Of a stretch of 64,000 nucleotides of DNA, positions 53,604 to 61,757 are shown piece by piece. This DNA comes from CAYRHJ01 sp964424105. Its GTDB lineage: Bacteria > Planctomycetota > Phycisphaerae > UBA1845. A program made the position numbers and the translations under genes. The notes under the pieces were generated by a model. The model was given only the letters and a program-made list of their open reading frames with translations. It made no database searches and had not been told where the DNA came from. The stretch is taken from NCBI GenBank assembly GCA_964424105.1, contig CAYRHJ010000018.1, positions 62,001 through 126,000 on the forward strand, written 5' to 3'. How positions within the stretch are numbered: position 1 is the stretch's first letter; every line of letters starts with the position of its first letter.

Positions 53604-54698
53604 TCACAAGTTCTTCAATCGCTCCTGTCTGTCGTACGACTGCAACTCGGAAATGAGCGGATCGAGTTCGCCTTGCATGATCCTGTCCAGACAGTGCAGA
53701 TCGAGATGAATGCGGTGGTCGGTGCAGCGGTTCTGTGGAAAGTTGTACGTACGAATGCGCTCCGAACGGTCGCCGCTGCCGATCATCTTCTTGCGGGCCG
53801 CGGATCGTTCACTGTCCGCCGCAGACTGAAAATGGTCGAACAGTCGCGCGGTCATCAGCCTGCGGGCTTTGGCACGATTCTTGTGCTGCGACTTGTCATC
53901 GCGCATGGAAACGGTGATCCCCGTTTCCTTGTGTACCAATCGGATGGCTGATGAAACCTTGTTGACGTTCTGCCCACCGGGTCCGCCGGCCCGCGAGACG
54001 AATTCCTCAACGTCATTTTCCCAATTGACCTTGATATCGATTTCCTCCGGCTCGGGCAGAATCGCGACGGTTACGGCTGAGGTGTGCACTCGGCCCTGCG
54101 ACTCGGTCACCGGCACGCGCTGCACGCGGTGCCCTCCTCCTTCGTAACCCAGGTGTGAATACGCCCCTTCGCCGCGAATGTTGAGCACGATATCCTTGAA
54201 CCCACCCCGATCGGACGCGGATGAATCAATCACTTCCATTTTGAACCGGTGACTGTCGCAATACCGCGAATACATCTCGAACAGCTCGCGGGCGAAAAGC
54301 GATGCCTCATCGCCGCCCGTGCCCGCGCGAATTTCCATGATGATCGACGAGACAGCCGCGTCCTCGCTGCTCACCATCCGCTCCTTCAACGCATCCAGCA
54401 GTGTCGAAGACTGTACTTCCAATTCCATGATTTCCGCTTCAGCCAGCTCGCGCAGCTCGCGATCTTCGGAAGCGTCGGCCACGATGGACCGGGCCTGTTC
54501 CAGTCGGTCTTTAACGCCTCGAAATTCCAGGTAAGGTTCAACCAGGCGACGCATCCTGCCCAATTCCTTGGCCACCGGAACGCTACGAGTCGGATCCGCC
54601 GACACCACAGGGTCATTCAACGATTGTTGAAGCTCCGAATGTCGGGCGGCCAACTCGTCAAGCCGCTGAAACAATCTTTCGTCAACGGTTTCCACCAT
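53604..54698 (-). CDS. prfA: Peptide chain release factor 1
   Basis: About 364 residues, the normal length for RF1. The catalytic GGQ sits in RAGGPGGQNVNKVSSAIRL, followed by HKETGITVSMRDDKSQHKNR, typical of class I factors and closer to RF1 (no RF2 frameshift). The N-terminal domain is an alpha-helical coiled coil. The ATG at 54698 follows GGGGAG, while an upstream start at 54746 adds a leader of poor quality. It directly follows rpmE (ribosomal protein L31), the common prfA neighbour. Confidence 0.95.
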   Translation of the reverse strand: MVETVDERLFQRLDELAARHSELQQSLNDPVVSADPTRSVPVAKELGRMRRLVEPYLEFRGVKDRLEQARSIVADASEDRELRELAEAEIMELEVQSSTLLDALKERMVSSEDAAVSSIIMEIRAGTGGDEASLFARELFEMYSRYCDSHRFKMEVIDSSASDRGGFKDIVLNIRGEGAYSHLGYEGGGHRVQRVPVTESQGRVHTSAVTVAILPEPEEIDIKVNWENDVEEFVSRAGGPGGQNVNKVSSAIRLVHKETGITVSMRDDKSQHKNRAKARRLMTARLFDHFQSAADSERSAARKKMIGSGDRSERIRTYNFPQNRCTDHRIHLDLHCLDRIMQGELDPLISELQSYDRQERLKNL

Positions 54699-54807
54699 TT
54701 GACCGAACTCCCCGCGAAATGTTAAGCTGAAATTCACACGGCGCATTGAAAATCCACGTCACGACTCATCAAACGCGCCGCGGCGTGGATTCAGACTATA
54801 AACCTAG

Positions 54808-55059
54808 CTACTGACGAACTTTACGCGATCCTGTGACAACCTTCGTTTGCTTTTTGAAATACTCGCCGCCAAATTTGTCTTGGAATCGCTGCACCCGTCC
54901 GGCTGTATCGATATATTTCTGCGTGCCGGTGAAGAACGGATGACAATTCGAGCAAATCTCGACCACGATTTCCTTGAGCGTACTGCGGGACTTGAATGAA
55001 TTCCCACAGCCGCAACGGACGTTGGTTTCATAATATTCCGGGTGAATGCCTTTTTTCAT
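54808..55059 (-). CDS. rpmE: 50S ribosomal protein L31
   Basis: An 83-residue zinc-binding L31: MKKGIHPEYY start, CGCG (Cys about 16 and 18), EICSNCHPFFTG (Cys about 36 and 39) and IDTAGRVQRFQDKFG. The four cysteines make this the C+ (zinc) type. A charged C-terminal tail (KKQTKVVTGSRKVRQ) exceeds the usual length by about 12 residues. First gene of the rpmE-prfA pair. Confidence 0.96.
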   Translation of the reverse strand: MKKGIHPEYYETNVRCGCGNSFKSRSTLKEIVVEICSNCHPFFTGTQKYIDTAGRVQRFQDKFGGEYFKKQTKVVTGSRKVRQ

Positions 55060-55229
55060 AATCCAATCCCATCACAATCGCCGTCTCTCGAATATCATCG
55101 ACCCCACAAGTGTAAAGCGCTCTACAGATATTTCAAGACCCAGGTTTGCTCTAAACCAGCGTTACCTCGCGTTTTTCAAGCCATCAGCCATTCACGGCGA
55201 AACCTTCCATGGCGGATGACATGGGAAGT

Positions 55230-56420
55230 TCATGCCGGCAACGGGGCATCATCTTCTGTGACTTGCATGGCCAGAACCGTGATGTCGTCGGCTGGCAGGA
55301 GCGAACCGTTGTTGCGGTTGAGCCGGTCGTCCAGCTCGATGGCGGCATCCACAATATCTTTTCTTGAAACGGTTTCCAAAACGGACATGTGCCCCGTCAT
55401 TTTCGAATTCCCGTCTGCGGAGAGATGATCAAAAGCAGATTCAATTCCGTCGGTATAGATGATAACCTTGTCACCGGCATGAAGCTGTACTTGATCTGTG
55501 GGACAGTCAAATTCATCGAAAAGCCCCATCAACCCACCGGATGAATCGAGTTCTATCATCCCCGCCGGTCGGATCAGCAACGGGTAGGGATGCCCGCCGC
55601 GGGCGAATTTCATGACCAGTGTTTCCAGATTGACCACGCAATAGGCAGCGGTGACAAACTGACAATTGGGTAATGCGTGCTGACATAACGCTTCATTCAG
55701 CATTTGGAGCGATTGACCCGGATCCAACACACGGTAGCCCTCGCCGGCGATGATCTTGGTCGTCAAGGCACGCTTTACATACATGGTCAACAAGCCGGCG
55801 GCTACGCCATGACCCACCGCATCCACAACGTAGAATCCGACGTGGGATTCGTCGATTCGTTGAATGTCGAACATGTCGCCCGATACCCAGGACGCAGGTC
55901 GAAAGATGCTGGCGAAGCGAAGGCGTCCGATCTGATCAATGTTGCGAGGCAAGAAATCCCGTTGTAATCGCGAGGCCAGCCGCAACTCGTCATCGATTTC
56001 GCGAAAGTGATCGTGGAGCCGTTCTCCCAAACGCTGCATGCGATCCAGCTCACGCTCGACCTGGCGCAGATGATTCTGAAATCGCGCGATCATGGCCAAC
56101 CGACTCGTCAGCTCTTCCCGCGTGACGTTGGCGGATGCGTGCTCGATTAGCGAGTCTTCACTGTTCGACCATTGCTGCCGATCCGCCCCGACGACGACAG
56201 CGGCAATGCGGCGCGCATCCACGCTGTGCAGGAACGACTGAAGTCGGGCGCTGGGCACCGGCGGCGAGGCTAAAACGACCGCGTCCACGTGACCGTCGAT
56301 GGTCTTCTCGTCGGCGGAATCGAAATCGGCCACCGTGTCCACGATCCAGTGATTCGCGGACCAAAGTTCACAGACCCCCGCGGGCAAGGATTCAGGATTG
56401 CCGACCAATAGTACCTGCAT
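55230..56420 (-). CDS. SpoIIE/RsbU-type PP2C phosphatase with receiver-like N-terminus
   Basis: A 396-residue protein. The N-terminus (about 1-110) folds like a receiver (QVLLVGNPES, VDAVVLASPPVPS, IAAVVVGADRQ) but lacks the acidic pair and phospho-acceptor, so it is a pseudo-receiver. A coiled coil (about 115-165) leads to the PP2C domain: LQRDFLPRN, ASWVSGDMFDIQ, VDAVGHGVAAGLLTMYVK, ARGGHPYPLLI, VIIYTDGIESAFD and DDITVLAMQV. The metal-binding aspartates (GDMFD, DAVGHG, DGIE, DD) are present. Such enzymes act in partner-switching control of sigma or anti-sigma factors. It lies near, but is not in, the kinase operon. Confidence 0.9.
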   Translation of the reverse strand: MQVLLVGNPESLPAGVCELWSANHWIVDTVADFDSADEKTIDGHVDAVVLASPPVPSARLQSFLHSVDARRIAAVVVGADRQQWSNSEDSLIEHASANVTREELTSRLAMIARFQNHLRQVERELDRMQRLGERLHDHFREIDDELRLASRLQRDFLPRNIDQIGRLRFASIFRPASWVSGDMFDIQRIDESHVGFYVVDAVGHGVAAGLLTMYVKRALTTKIIAGEGYRVLDPGQSLQMLNEALCQHALPNCQFVTAAYCVVNLETLVMKFARGGHPYPLLIRPAGMIELDSSGGLMGLFDEFDCPTDQVQLHAGDKVIIYTDGIESAFDHLSADGNSKMTGHMSVLETVSRKDIVDAAIELDDRLNRNNGSLLPADDITVLAMQVTEDDAPLPA

Positions 56421-56522
56421 GAATGCGCACCGACCCCGTTGAGGCTGGGCGGGCGGTACCGGTGAACATTATCGGACCCGCATTGCCCGGCAAGAAGAGA
56501 CGTTTGACAGTGGGTCGGTAGA

Positions 56523-57005
56523 CTATCGGGCGGTCTTTAGTACGGAATCGGGAATCTCCACGGTGTCGCCCTCGGCGATGCCGAGTCGGGCGAACGTGCC
56601 GGCACGAACTTCCAGGGCGTATCGGTAGGGGGCTCGCGGAGTGTAGGAGCTTTCGTCGAGTGCGGCCATCGTAAACGTCTGCACGATACGTCCGTCGCTG
56701 CGGATGAACGCGATGTCCAGGTCGACAATGGTGTTTCGCATCCAGAAGCCCGTGGCTTGTTCGCGCTGAAAGATGAATAACATGCCGCGTTCCGCGCCGT
56801 CGGGATGGGGGGCAAGCTGTTCGGCGGTGACGAACATCAAGCCTTTCATGCGTTCGTCATTCGAATCGGCGATCCAGGCGCGCACTTTGAGTTCGCCGAC
56901 GCTGACGTCCGTCGTGCCGAGGGCGTCCAGCGCATTGGGTTTGGTCGGCGAACAGCCGTTGACCAGCCAGCCTATCGCGACGACACCATACACAAATATC
57001 TTCAT
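56523..57005 (-). CDS. DUF192 family lipoprotein
   Basis: A 160-residue protein. The signal is MKIFVYGVVAIGWLVNGC. The DUF192 domain shows VRAWIADSNDERMKGLMFV, GMLFIFQREQATGFWMRNT (in part), VDLDIAFIRSDGRIV and YALEVRAGTFARLGIAEGD. Family function is unknown, although the domain is widespread in secreted form. Monocistronic, surrounded by repeats downstream of its promoter. Confidence 0.9.
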   Translation of the reverse strand: MKIFVYGVVAIGWLVNGCSPTKPNALDALGTTDVSVGELKVRAWIADSNDERMKGLMFVTAEQLAPHPDGAERGMLFIFQREQATGFWMRNTIVDLDIAFIRSDGRIVQTFTMAALDESSYTPRAPYRYALEVRAGTFARLGIAEGDTVEIPDSVLKTAR

Positions 57006-57648
57006 CGGCGTTTTCCTTCTTGGCTATGGCAGCCAATTTCGCATGCCGTCCGCCATGAACTCGCGGAGGAGGCTAGAACCGGCGGGAAGACCGGCTTGCT
57101 GCTCGCTTGTAATGATCCGCAAAAACGATTTCTTCGCAACCCTGGTCTGGTTGGCGACTGGGGCACGGGTCACCCGGCAAGCATGGACAGGATTGACAGG
57201 ATGGAACAGGTTTGGTCGCAGGCCCGCAGGTGCATACAAACCCGCGGCATTCGGCTACCTCGCTCAATCATCGGCTCCCCCACCTCCAAAGGAGGTGGGC
57301 CACCCAGCCTGTCTCCGTTGAGTGTCGGGGGGCAGGGCGGGTTGGAGTTGCGTGTGCTCTGCGGGGGACCGCTCGCTTTGAGCTCGCGGCTCGTGATAGG
57401 GCGGGCGATGAAATGGATGGGGCGGCAGGTGAAATCGGCAGGTGAAATCGGCGAGTGAAGTCGGCGAGTGAAATCGACGAGTGATGGGTGCCACTCGAAC
57501 GGCATTCGGCTACCCCGCTCAATCATCGGCTCCCCCACCTCCAAAGGAGGTGGGCCACCCCGCCTGGATATCACTGATACGAAAATTGATTCCACGGGGG
57601 GGACGGCGCGGACCCGGGGGTGCTGCAAACGTCTGAACCGTTACCTAT
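57006..57648. repeat. Repeat-rich intergenic region (family B pair, 13-bp tandem)
   Basis: Two copies of a 66-base block at 57247-57312 and 57501-57567 (GGCATTCGGCTAC, then ATCATCGGCTCCCCCACCTC, AAAGGAGGTGGGCCACCC). Between them lie a family D palindrome (57367-57392) and a 13-base tandem repeat GTGAAATCGGCGA, four units at 57429-57480. The frames through the region are repeat artefacts. Together with the 53.1-53.6 kb island this marks a zone of repeated insertion. Confidence 0.85.
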
Positions 57649-59157
57649 TCACTGGGTCGGTGACGACTGATCCAACTTGGCTTGAATCATTTCGCCGGCG
57701 CGCTTGGGGTCGGCTTTGCCGCCGGAAAGCTTCATGACCTGACCGCGCAGGAAACCCGCGGCTGCCTTGGCTTTTTTGGGGCTTTGGATCGCATCCTGAA
57801 CGGCGTCTTCGTTTTCGGCCCATACCTGATCAACCCAGGCTTGCAACTGCGAATGGTCTTGAACGACGACCAGGCCCAATCGTTCCGCGATGACGTGGGG
57901 CGGGTCGGGCGATTCCAGCATGATCGGGGCGATCTTGTTTGCGGAGGTGGCGCTGACGGTGCCGTCATCCACGAGTCGCGACAACCCGGCTAGCCGTCGG
58001 GCGTCGATGCCCAGACGACCGATGGACACTTCCCGTTCGTTGGCCAGCCTGGCCCAGATATTCACAAACTGTTTGGCGACGGTGGCGGCTGACACGCCCT
58101 CCGCGACGGCGTCTTCAAACAGATCGGCGGTCTCGCGCTGGGATACGATCTGCGCCGCATCCGCTTCCGATAGGCAGTATTCGTTTTGAAGTCGTAGGCG
58201 CCGGGCGAGCGGCAGTTCGGGCAAGGTATCACGCAGCTCTTGCAGCCACTGGTCTTGCACGCAGACCCGGGCCAAGTCCGGATCGGGGAAATAGCGATAA
58301 TCGTGGGCGGCTTCCTTGCCGCGTTGAAAAACGGTCGCGCCTCGTTCGTCGTCCCAGCCGCGGTTTTCATTGGGGCGGTTGCCCTTGACGTAGGATGGAT
58401 CGGCTAACCAGTCCTGCACCTGCCGGCGGAATTCGTAATCGATCGCGTCGCGAACGGAGCGGAAACTGTTCAGATTCTTGACTTCGACGATGGGCGTGAA
58501 GAACTCGCCGTGCGACGTGCGAATGGCGACGTTGATGTTCGGCTCGAAGCGCATCTGGCCCATCTGCATGTTGGCGGCGGATACGTGTAGATGCGTGACG
58601 AGCTTGTGCAGTTCGGTGCAGAAGACGTAGGCCTGCTCGGCGGAATGAATGTCGGGATGGGTGACGATTTCCAGAAGCGGGGTGCCGGCGCGATTTAGAT
58701 CGACGAGGGTGCAGCCGGGCTGATCGTGCAGGTTTTTGCCGGCGTCTTCTTCCAGATGGGCACGAATGATTCCGATGCGATGTGTTTGGCCTTCGGCGAC
58801 GATTTCAAAAGTGCCGTCCCGCGACAGGGGCTTATCGTATTGGCTGATTTGATAGTTCTTGGGCAGGTCCGGATAGAAATAGCTTTTGCGGTCCCACTTG
58901 GTGATGGGTGGGATTTCGCAGCCCAGGGCCAAGCCGGTCAGTACGGCCAACTCGAAAGCCTTTCGATTCATCACGGGCAATGCGCCGGGCAGACCGGTGC
59001 ACACCGGGCACAGCAGGGTATTGGGTTCTGCGCCGAATCGAACGGCGCACCCGCAAAACAGTTTGGTTTGTGTGGCCAACTGGACATGAATCTCGAAACC
59101 CACGACAAGGCGGGTTTCGATGGTCGTTCCGTCACTGGGTTGGGCTGGGCTTGTCAC
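57649..59157 (-). CDS. gatB: Aspartyl/glutamyl-tRNA amidotransferase subunit B
   Basis: A 502-residue protein of normal GatB length. It shows the start VVGFEIHVQLATQTKLFCGC with the Cys pair region, then VCTGLPGALPVMN, KSYFYPDLPKNYQISQYDKP (20 residues), DLNRAGTPLLEIVT and MRFEPNINVA, and the YqeY-like C-terminal domain (about 360-500). It forms Gln-tRNA(Gln) and/or Asn-tRNA(Asn) with GatA and GatC, which are elsewhere. The start is GTG and overlaps the upstream stop (GTGA). Confidence 0.95.
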   Translation of the reverse strand: MTSPAQPSDGTTIETRLVVGFEIHVQLATQTKLFCGCAVRFGAEPNTLLCPVCTGLPGALPVMNRKAFELAVLTGLALGCEIPPITKWDRKSYFYPDLPKNYQISQYDKPLSRDGTFEIVAEGQTHRIGIIRAHLEEDAGKNLHDQPGCTLVDLNRAGTPLLEIVTHPDIHSAEQAYVFCTELHKLVTHLHVSAANMQMGQMRFEPNINVAIRTSHGEFFTPIVEVKNLNSFRSVRDAIDYEFRRQVQDWLADPSYVKGNRPNENRGWDDERGATVFQRGKEAAHDYRYFPDPDLARVCVQDQWLQELRDTLPELPLARRLRLQNEYCLSEADAAQIVSQRETADLFEDAVAEGVSAATVAKQFVNIWARLANEREVSIGRLGIDARRLAGLSRLVDDGTVSATSANKIAPIMLESPDPPHVIAERLGLVVVQDHSQLQAWVDQVWAENEDAVQDAIQSPKKAKAAAGFLRGQVMKLSGGKADPKRAGEMIQAKLDQSSPTQ

Positions 59158-59909
59158 AGTCGGCTGGCGATGGCTTGGGCCAGTGGATTGACCAACAGGG
59201 GGATGACCTTGGCGCCGGCCAACTGATCCGCCCGATCGAACAAATTGTTTGCGACGTCAACGAGCTTGGCATCGGCGCCGATGTTCCAGTACTTGCGCAG
59301 CGTCAGAAAGATGCTTAACGGCTGGCGTTCATACTCATTACTGCGCACTTCAAAGGTCGATGTGCGGGACTTGGTCTCGATGTAGGCTTGCAGGTCACAG
59401 GCCTCCGTCAAGGCTGCGCCGAAATAGGGCTGGGCATCGATGGCGTGGGCGGCGTCGCTTCCCAGCACGAATTGCCCCAGCGGATGGTCGGCCCATAGTG
59501 TTTCGGCGACGAGTTGATCGTGATTGCCACGGTATTCCAGGTCGAAGCCGTAAATGATTTCGAGGTGATCGTAATCCAACTCGCTGAACGTCAGGTGATA
59601 GGGAGCTTGTTCTAGAATGACGTTGGCCAGGTTTCGCACGGCCTCCACGCTGGGTGGGCCATGGTGGCCGAAGCGCAGGCTGTTGGGTTCCAGTCGAATC
59701 CATCGGCGGGATTCGTCGTGAGTTGGTACGCCTTCCAAAATCAGACAGCCGTCCTCCCGACGGCGAAATTTTTGCAGGTCCGGGAAATCTTTCCGCACAC
59801 GGTCGAAAAAATGAAGTACCGTCTCACGTTCTAAAGCCAAATCCAGTTTTAGAAACAGCCGGCAACTGACGTAGAAATCGTCACAGAATTGGGTGTAATC
59901 AGTGCTCAT
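59154..59909 (-). CDS. Conserved-looking protein coupled to gatB, function unknown
   Basis: A 251-residue soluble protein starting MSTDYTQFCDDFYVSCRLFL. Segments that look conserved are FFDRVRKDFPDLQKF, WIRLEPNSLRFGHHGP, YDHLEIIYGFDLEYRGNHDQLV and QPYFGAALTEACDLQAYIETK. No signal or membrane segments. Its stop overlaps the GTG of gatB by 4 bases, implying co-translation with a tRNA-charging enzyme. No family recognised. Confidence 0.6.
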   Translation of the reverse strand: MSTDYTQFCDDFYVSCRLFLKLDLALERETVLHFFDRVRKDFPDLQKFRRREDGCLILEGVPTHDESRRWIRLEPNSLRFGHHGPPSVEAVRNLANVILEQAPYHLTFSELDYDHLEIIYGFDLEYRGNHDQLVAETLWADHPLGQFVLGSDAAHAIDAQPYFGAALTEACDLQAYIETKSRTSTFEVRSNEYERQPLSIFLTLRKYWNIGADAKLVDVANNLFDRADQLAGAKVIPLLVNPLAQAIASRL

Positions 59910-60396
59910 GGAATGTTACTGCGGGAATTTCTGTGTCCTTTTTGTCGAATCGGCCTCACCGACTATTATTGTCCATGGCGGCGTCCACGGCAACCGAAAA
60001 CACTTTCAGCGTTTCGGTTGGGTCCGTAACACAATCGGCGGCAGCACAACGGGCGTACGCCGTCGTCGGGACGTTGCCCAAGTTAGGGCGCGTACGCCGT
60101 CGTCGAAACGTTGCCCAAGACACGCGTCGGCGGATCGATGGGGTTCCCAGCGATGAATCGCTGTGCTATTTTCGCACCTTCCCTACGGGACGCGGAACGT
60201 ACGTACCACCAGCCGCCGACTGTGTCACGGACCGGGTCGCCGATTGTGTCACGCACCCGATTCGGCTGATGTTTGACCCGTAGGCCGGGGGCGCCTGGTC
60301 GGCGATTGATACTTGCTTTCCGGCGCATCCGATGGAAACATTATCGTCAGAACGGGTCCAGTGTCCGTACCATCGTCTAAGCGCATGGAAGCCAAA
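59910..60396. repeat. Divergent intergenic region with second copy of composite repeat
   Basis: No gene. A block at 60055-60263 repeats, in the same order, the composite element at 3439-3720: GTCGTCGGGACGTTGCCC twice, GGTTCCCAGCGATGAATCGC, CCTACGGGACG and GGGTCGCCGATTGTGTCACG. Confidence 0.8.
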
Positions 60397-61206
60397 ATGA
60401 ATCCCATCGTTTCACCCACCACTACCGAACGAATCGTACGCACGCTGGTCATCACGGGGATGGTTGGGGTCTTTTCGATCTGGTTCTTATACGATGGATT
60501 TGTCAATTGGCCACAGTCGAATCTGGAAAAGGCCGTCCAATCGCTTCAGCCGGCGCCGGAGACGCTTCCTGAAATCAACGCATCGGTGACGGTTGACTTG
60601 GCCGAGTCGTTGGAGGCGGAGCGTCGTCGCAAGCACGCCACTGGGGAGCGTCTGACGCGCGGTGATATAGATGGGCGATTCGGAAAGGCGGGGTGGAACG
60701 GGCTGCGCCAGGGTATCACGGAATCTCGATATTTTGGGCCGGGGGGAACGTTGGTCATCCAATTCAACGGCGATCTGGTCCATGGCGTTTCGTTCGAAAA
60801 GGGGTCGCGGGACGAAGCCGAGCTTTTCGTGCAGAAGGTTTTGGGATTTGGATTACTTCCCGTCACGTTGTTGATGCTGGGGCAGGTGGTGCGGGTGGTG
60901 TCAACGCGGGCGATTCTGGATCAACACGGTCTGAAATTACGGGGCCGGCGTCCGATTTCGATTGAATCGATGCGGAGTCTGGACGCCACAGATTTTGAAC
61001 GCAAGGGGATCATCGACTTGCGTTATGAAACGGCCGGGCGCGAACGCGTGCTTCGGCTCGATTCGTACGTGTACCGAGACCTTCGGGCATTGGTCTCCGG
61101 CATCTGCGATCGCTGTGGCTTCAGCAATCCGTTCGCGGCGTCGGGAGAATCGATTCACGTGGCTGATCCAAAGCGCGACGACAAGCTGTTGACGGGTCAG
61201 CCTTGA
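60397..61206 (+). CDS. Two-helix membrane protein, hypothetical
   Basis: A 269-residue protein starting MNPIVSPTTTERIVRTLVIT. The two membrane helices are VITGMVGVFSIWFLYDGF and LGFGLLPVTLLMLGQVV, with a soluble charged part between. After the second helix comes a beta-rich PH-like domain (LDQHGLKLRGRRPISIESMR, IIDLRYETAGRERVLRLDSY). The inner ATG at 60397 follows GGAAG; 60385 and 60313 are alternatives. It overlaps the convergent aroK-like gene by ten bases at the 3' end. Function unknown. Confidence 0.6.
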   Translation: MNPIVSPTTTERIVRTLVITGMVGVFSIWFLYDGFVNWPQSNLEKAVQSLQPAPETLPEINASVTVDLAESLEAERRRKHATGERLTRGDIDGRFGKAGWNGLRQGITESRYFGPGGTLVIQFNGDLVHGVSFEKGSRDEAELFVQKVLGFGLLPVTLLMLGQVVRVVSTRAILDQHGLKLRGRRPISIESMRSLDATDFERKGIIDLRYETAGRERVLRLDSYVYRDLRALVSGICDRCGFSNPFAASGESIHVADPKRDDKLLTGQP

Positions 61207-61754
61207 CGTGGCCCCAGTCCCCGCGAAGCCGCCCAGGCGATGATGTGGTCGACTACCTGGCGAACGGACTGCCGTTCCGTTTCGACGATCAGATCGGCGG
61301 AACGGCGGTAGATCGGTTCGCGTTCCGCGAGGAGCTTGCGAACTTCCTCGATGCCGCGGATGTGGGTTAACGGCGGACGGGAATCGCCGGATCGTTCATC
61401 GGTGCTGATGCGGTGAAAGAGCGTTTCCGCAGTGGCCGTCAGCCACACGAATGCTCCGTTGGATTTCAGTGAGCGGACGTTTTCGTCTAGAAGTACGGCC
61501 CCGCCGCCGACGCTGATCACCGCGTTATTCATCGTCGCGACTTGGTCGACCGTTCGATTTTCACGTAGCCGGAAGCCTCGTTCGCCCTCGGCAGAAAAAA
61601 TCTCGGAAATGGTCATGCGAGATTCGGCTTCGATTCGTTCATCCGTATCGACGTGCTGATACTGCAATCGGTTGGCGAGTTCCCGGCCCACGGTGGATTT
61701 GCCGCATCCGCGATAGCCGATCAGGACGATATTCAATGGACGTGGATCGGGCAT
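61197..61754 (-). CDS. aroK: Shikimate kinase
   Basis: A 185-residue kinase. The P-loop is GYRGCGKSTVGRELANRL (about 13-30), the shikimate-binding aspartate and arginines are in DERIEAESRMTI and GFRLRENR, VISVGGGAVL is the glycine-rich motif, and the lid region around ERSGDSRPPL is present. It starts three bases after the aroDE stop, so it is the second gene of a shikimate operon. Subtype AroK/AroL cannot be told apart. Confidence 0.93.
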   Translation of the reverse strand: MPDPRPLNIVLIGYRGCGKSTVGRELANRLQYQHVDTDERIEAESRMTISEIFSAEGERGFRLRENRTVDQVATMNNAVISVGGGAVLLDENVRSLKSNGAFVWLTATAETLFHRISTDERSGDSRPPLTHIRGIEEVRKLLAEREPIYRRSADLIVETERQSVRQVVDHIIAWAASRGLGPRQG

Positions 61755-61757
61755 CGA

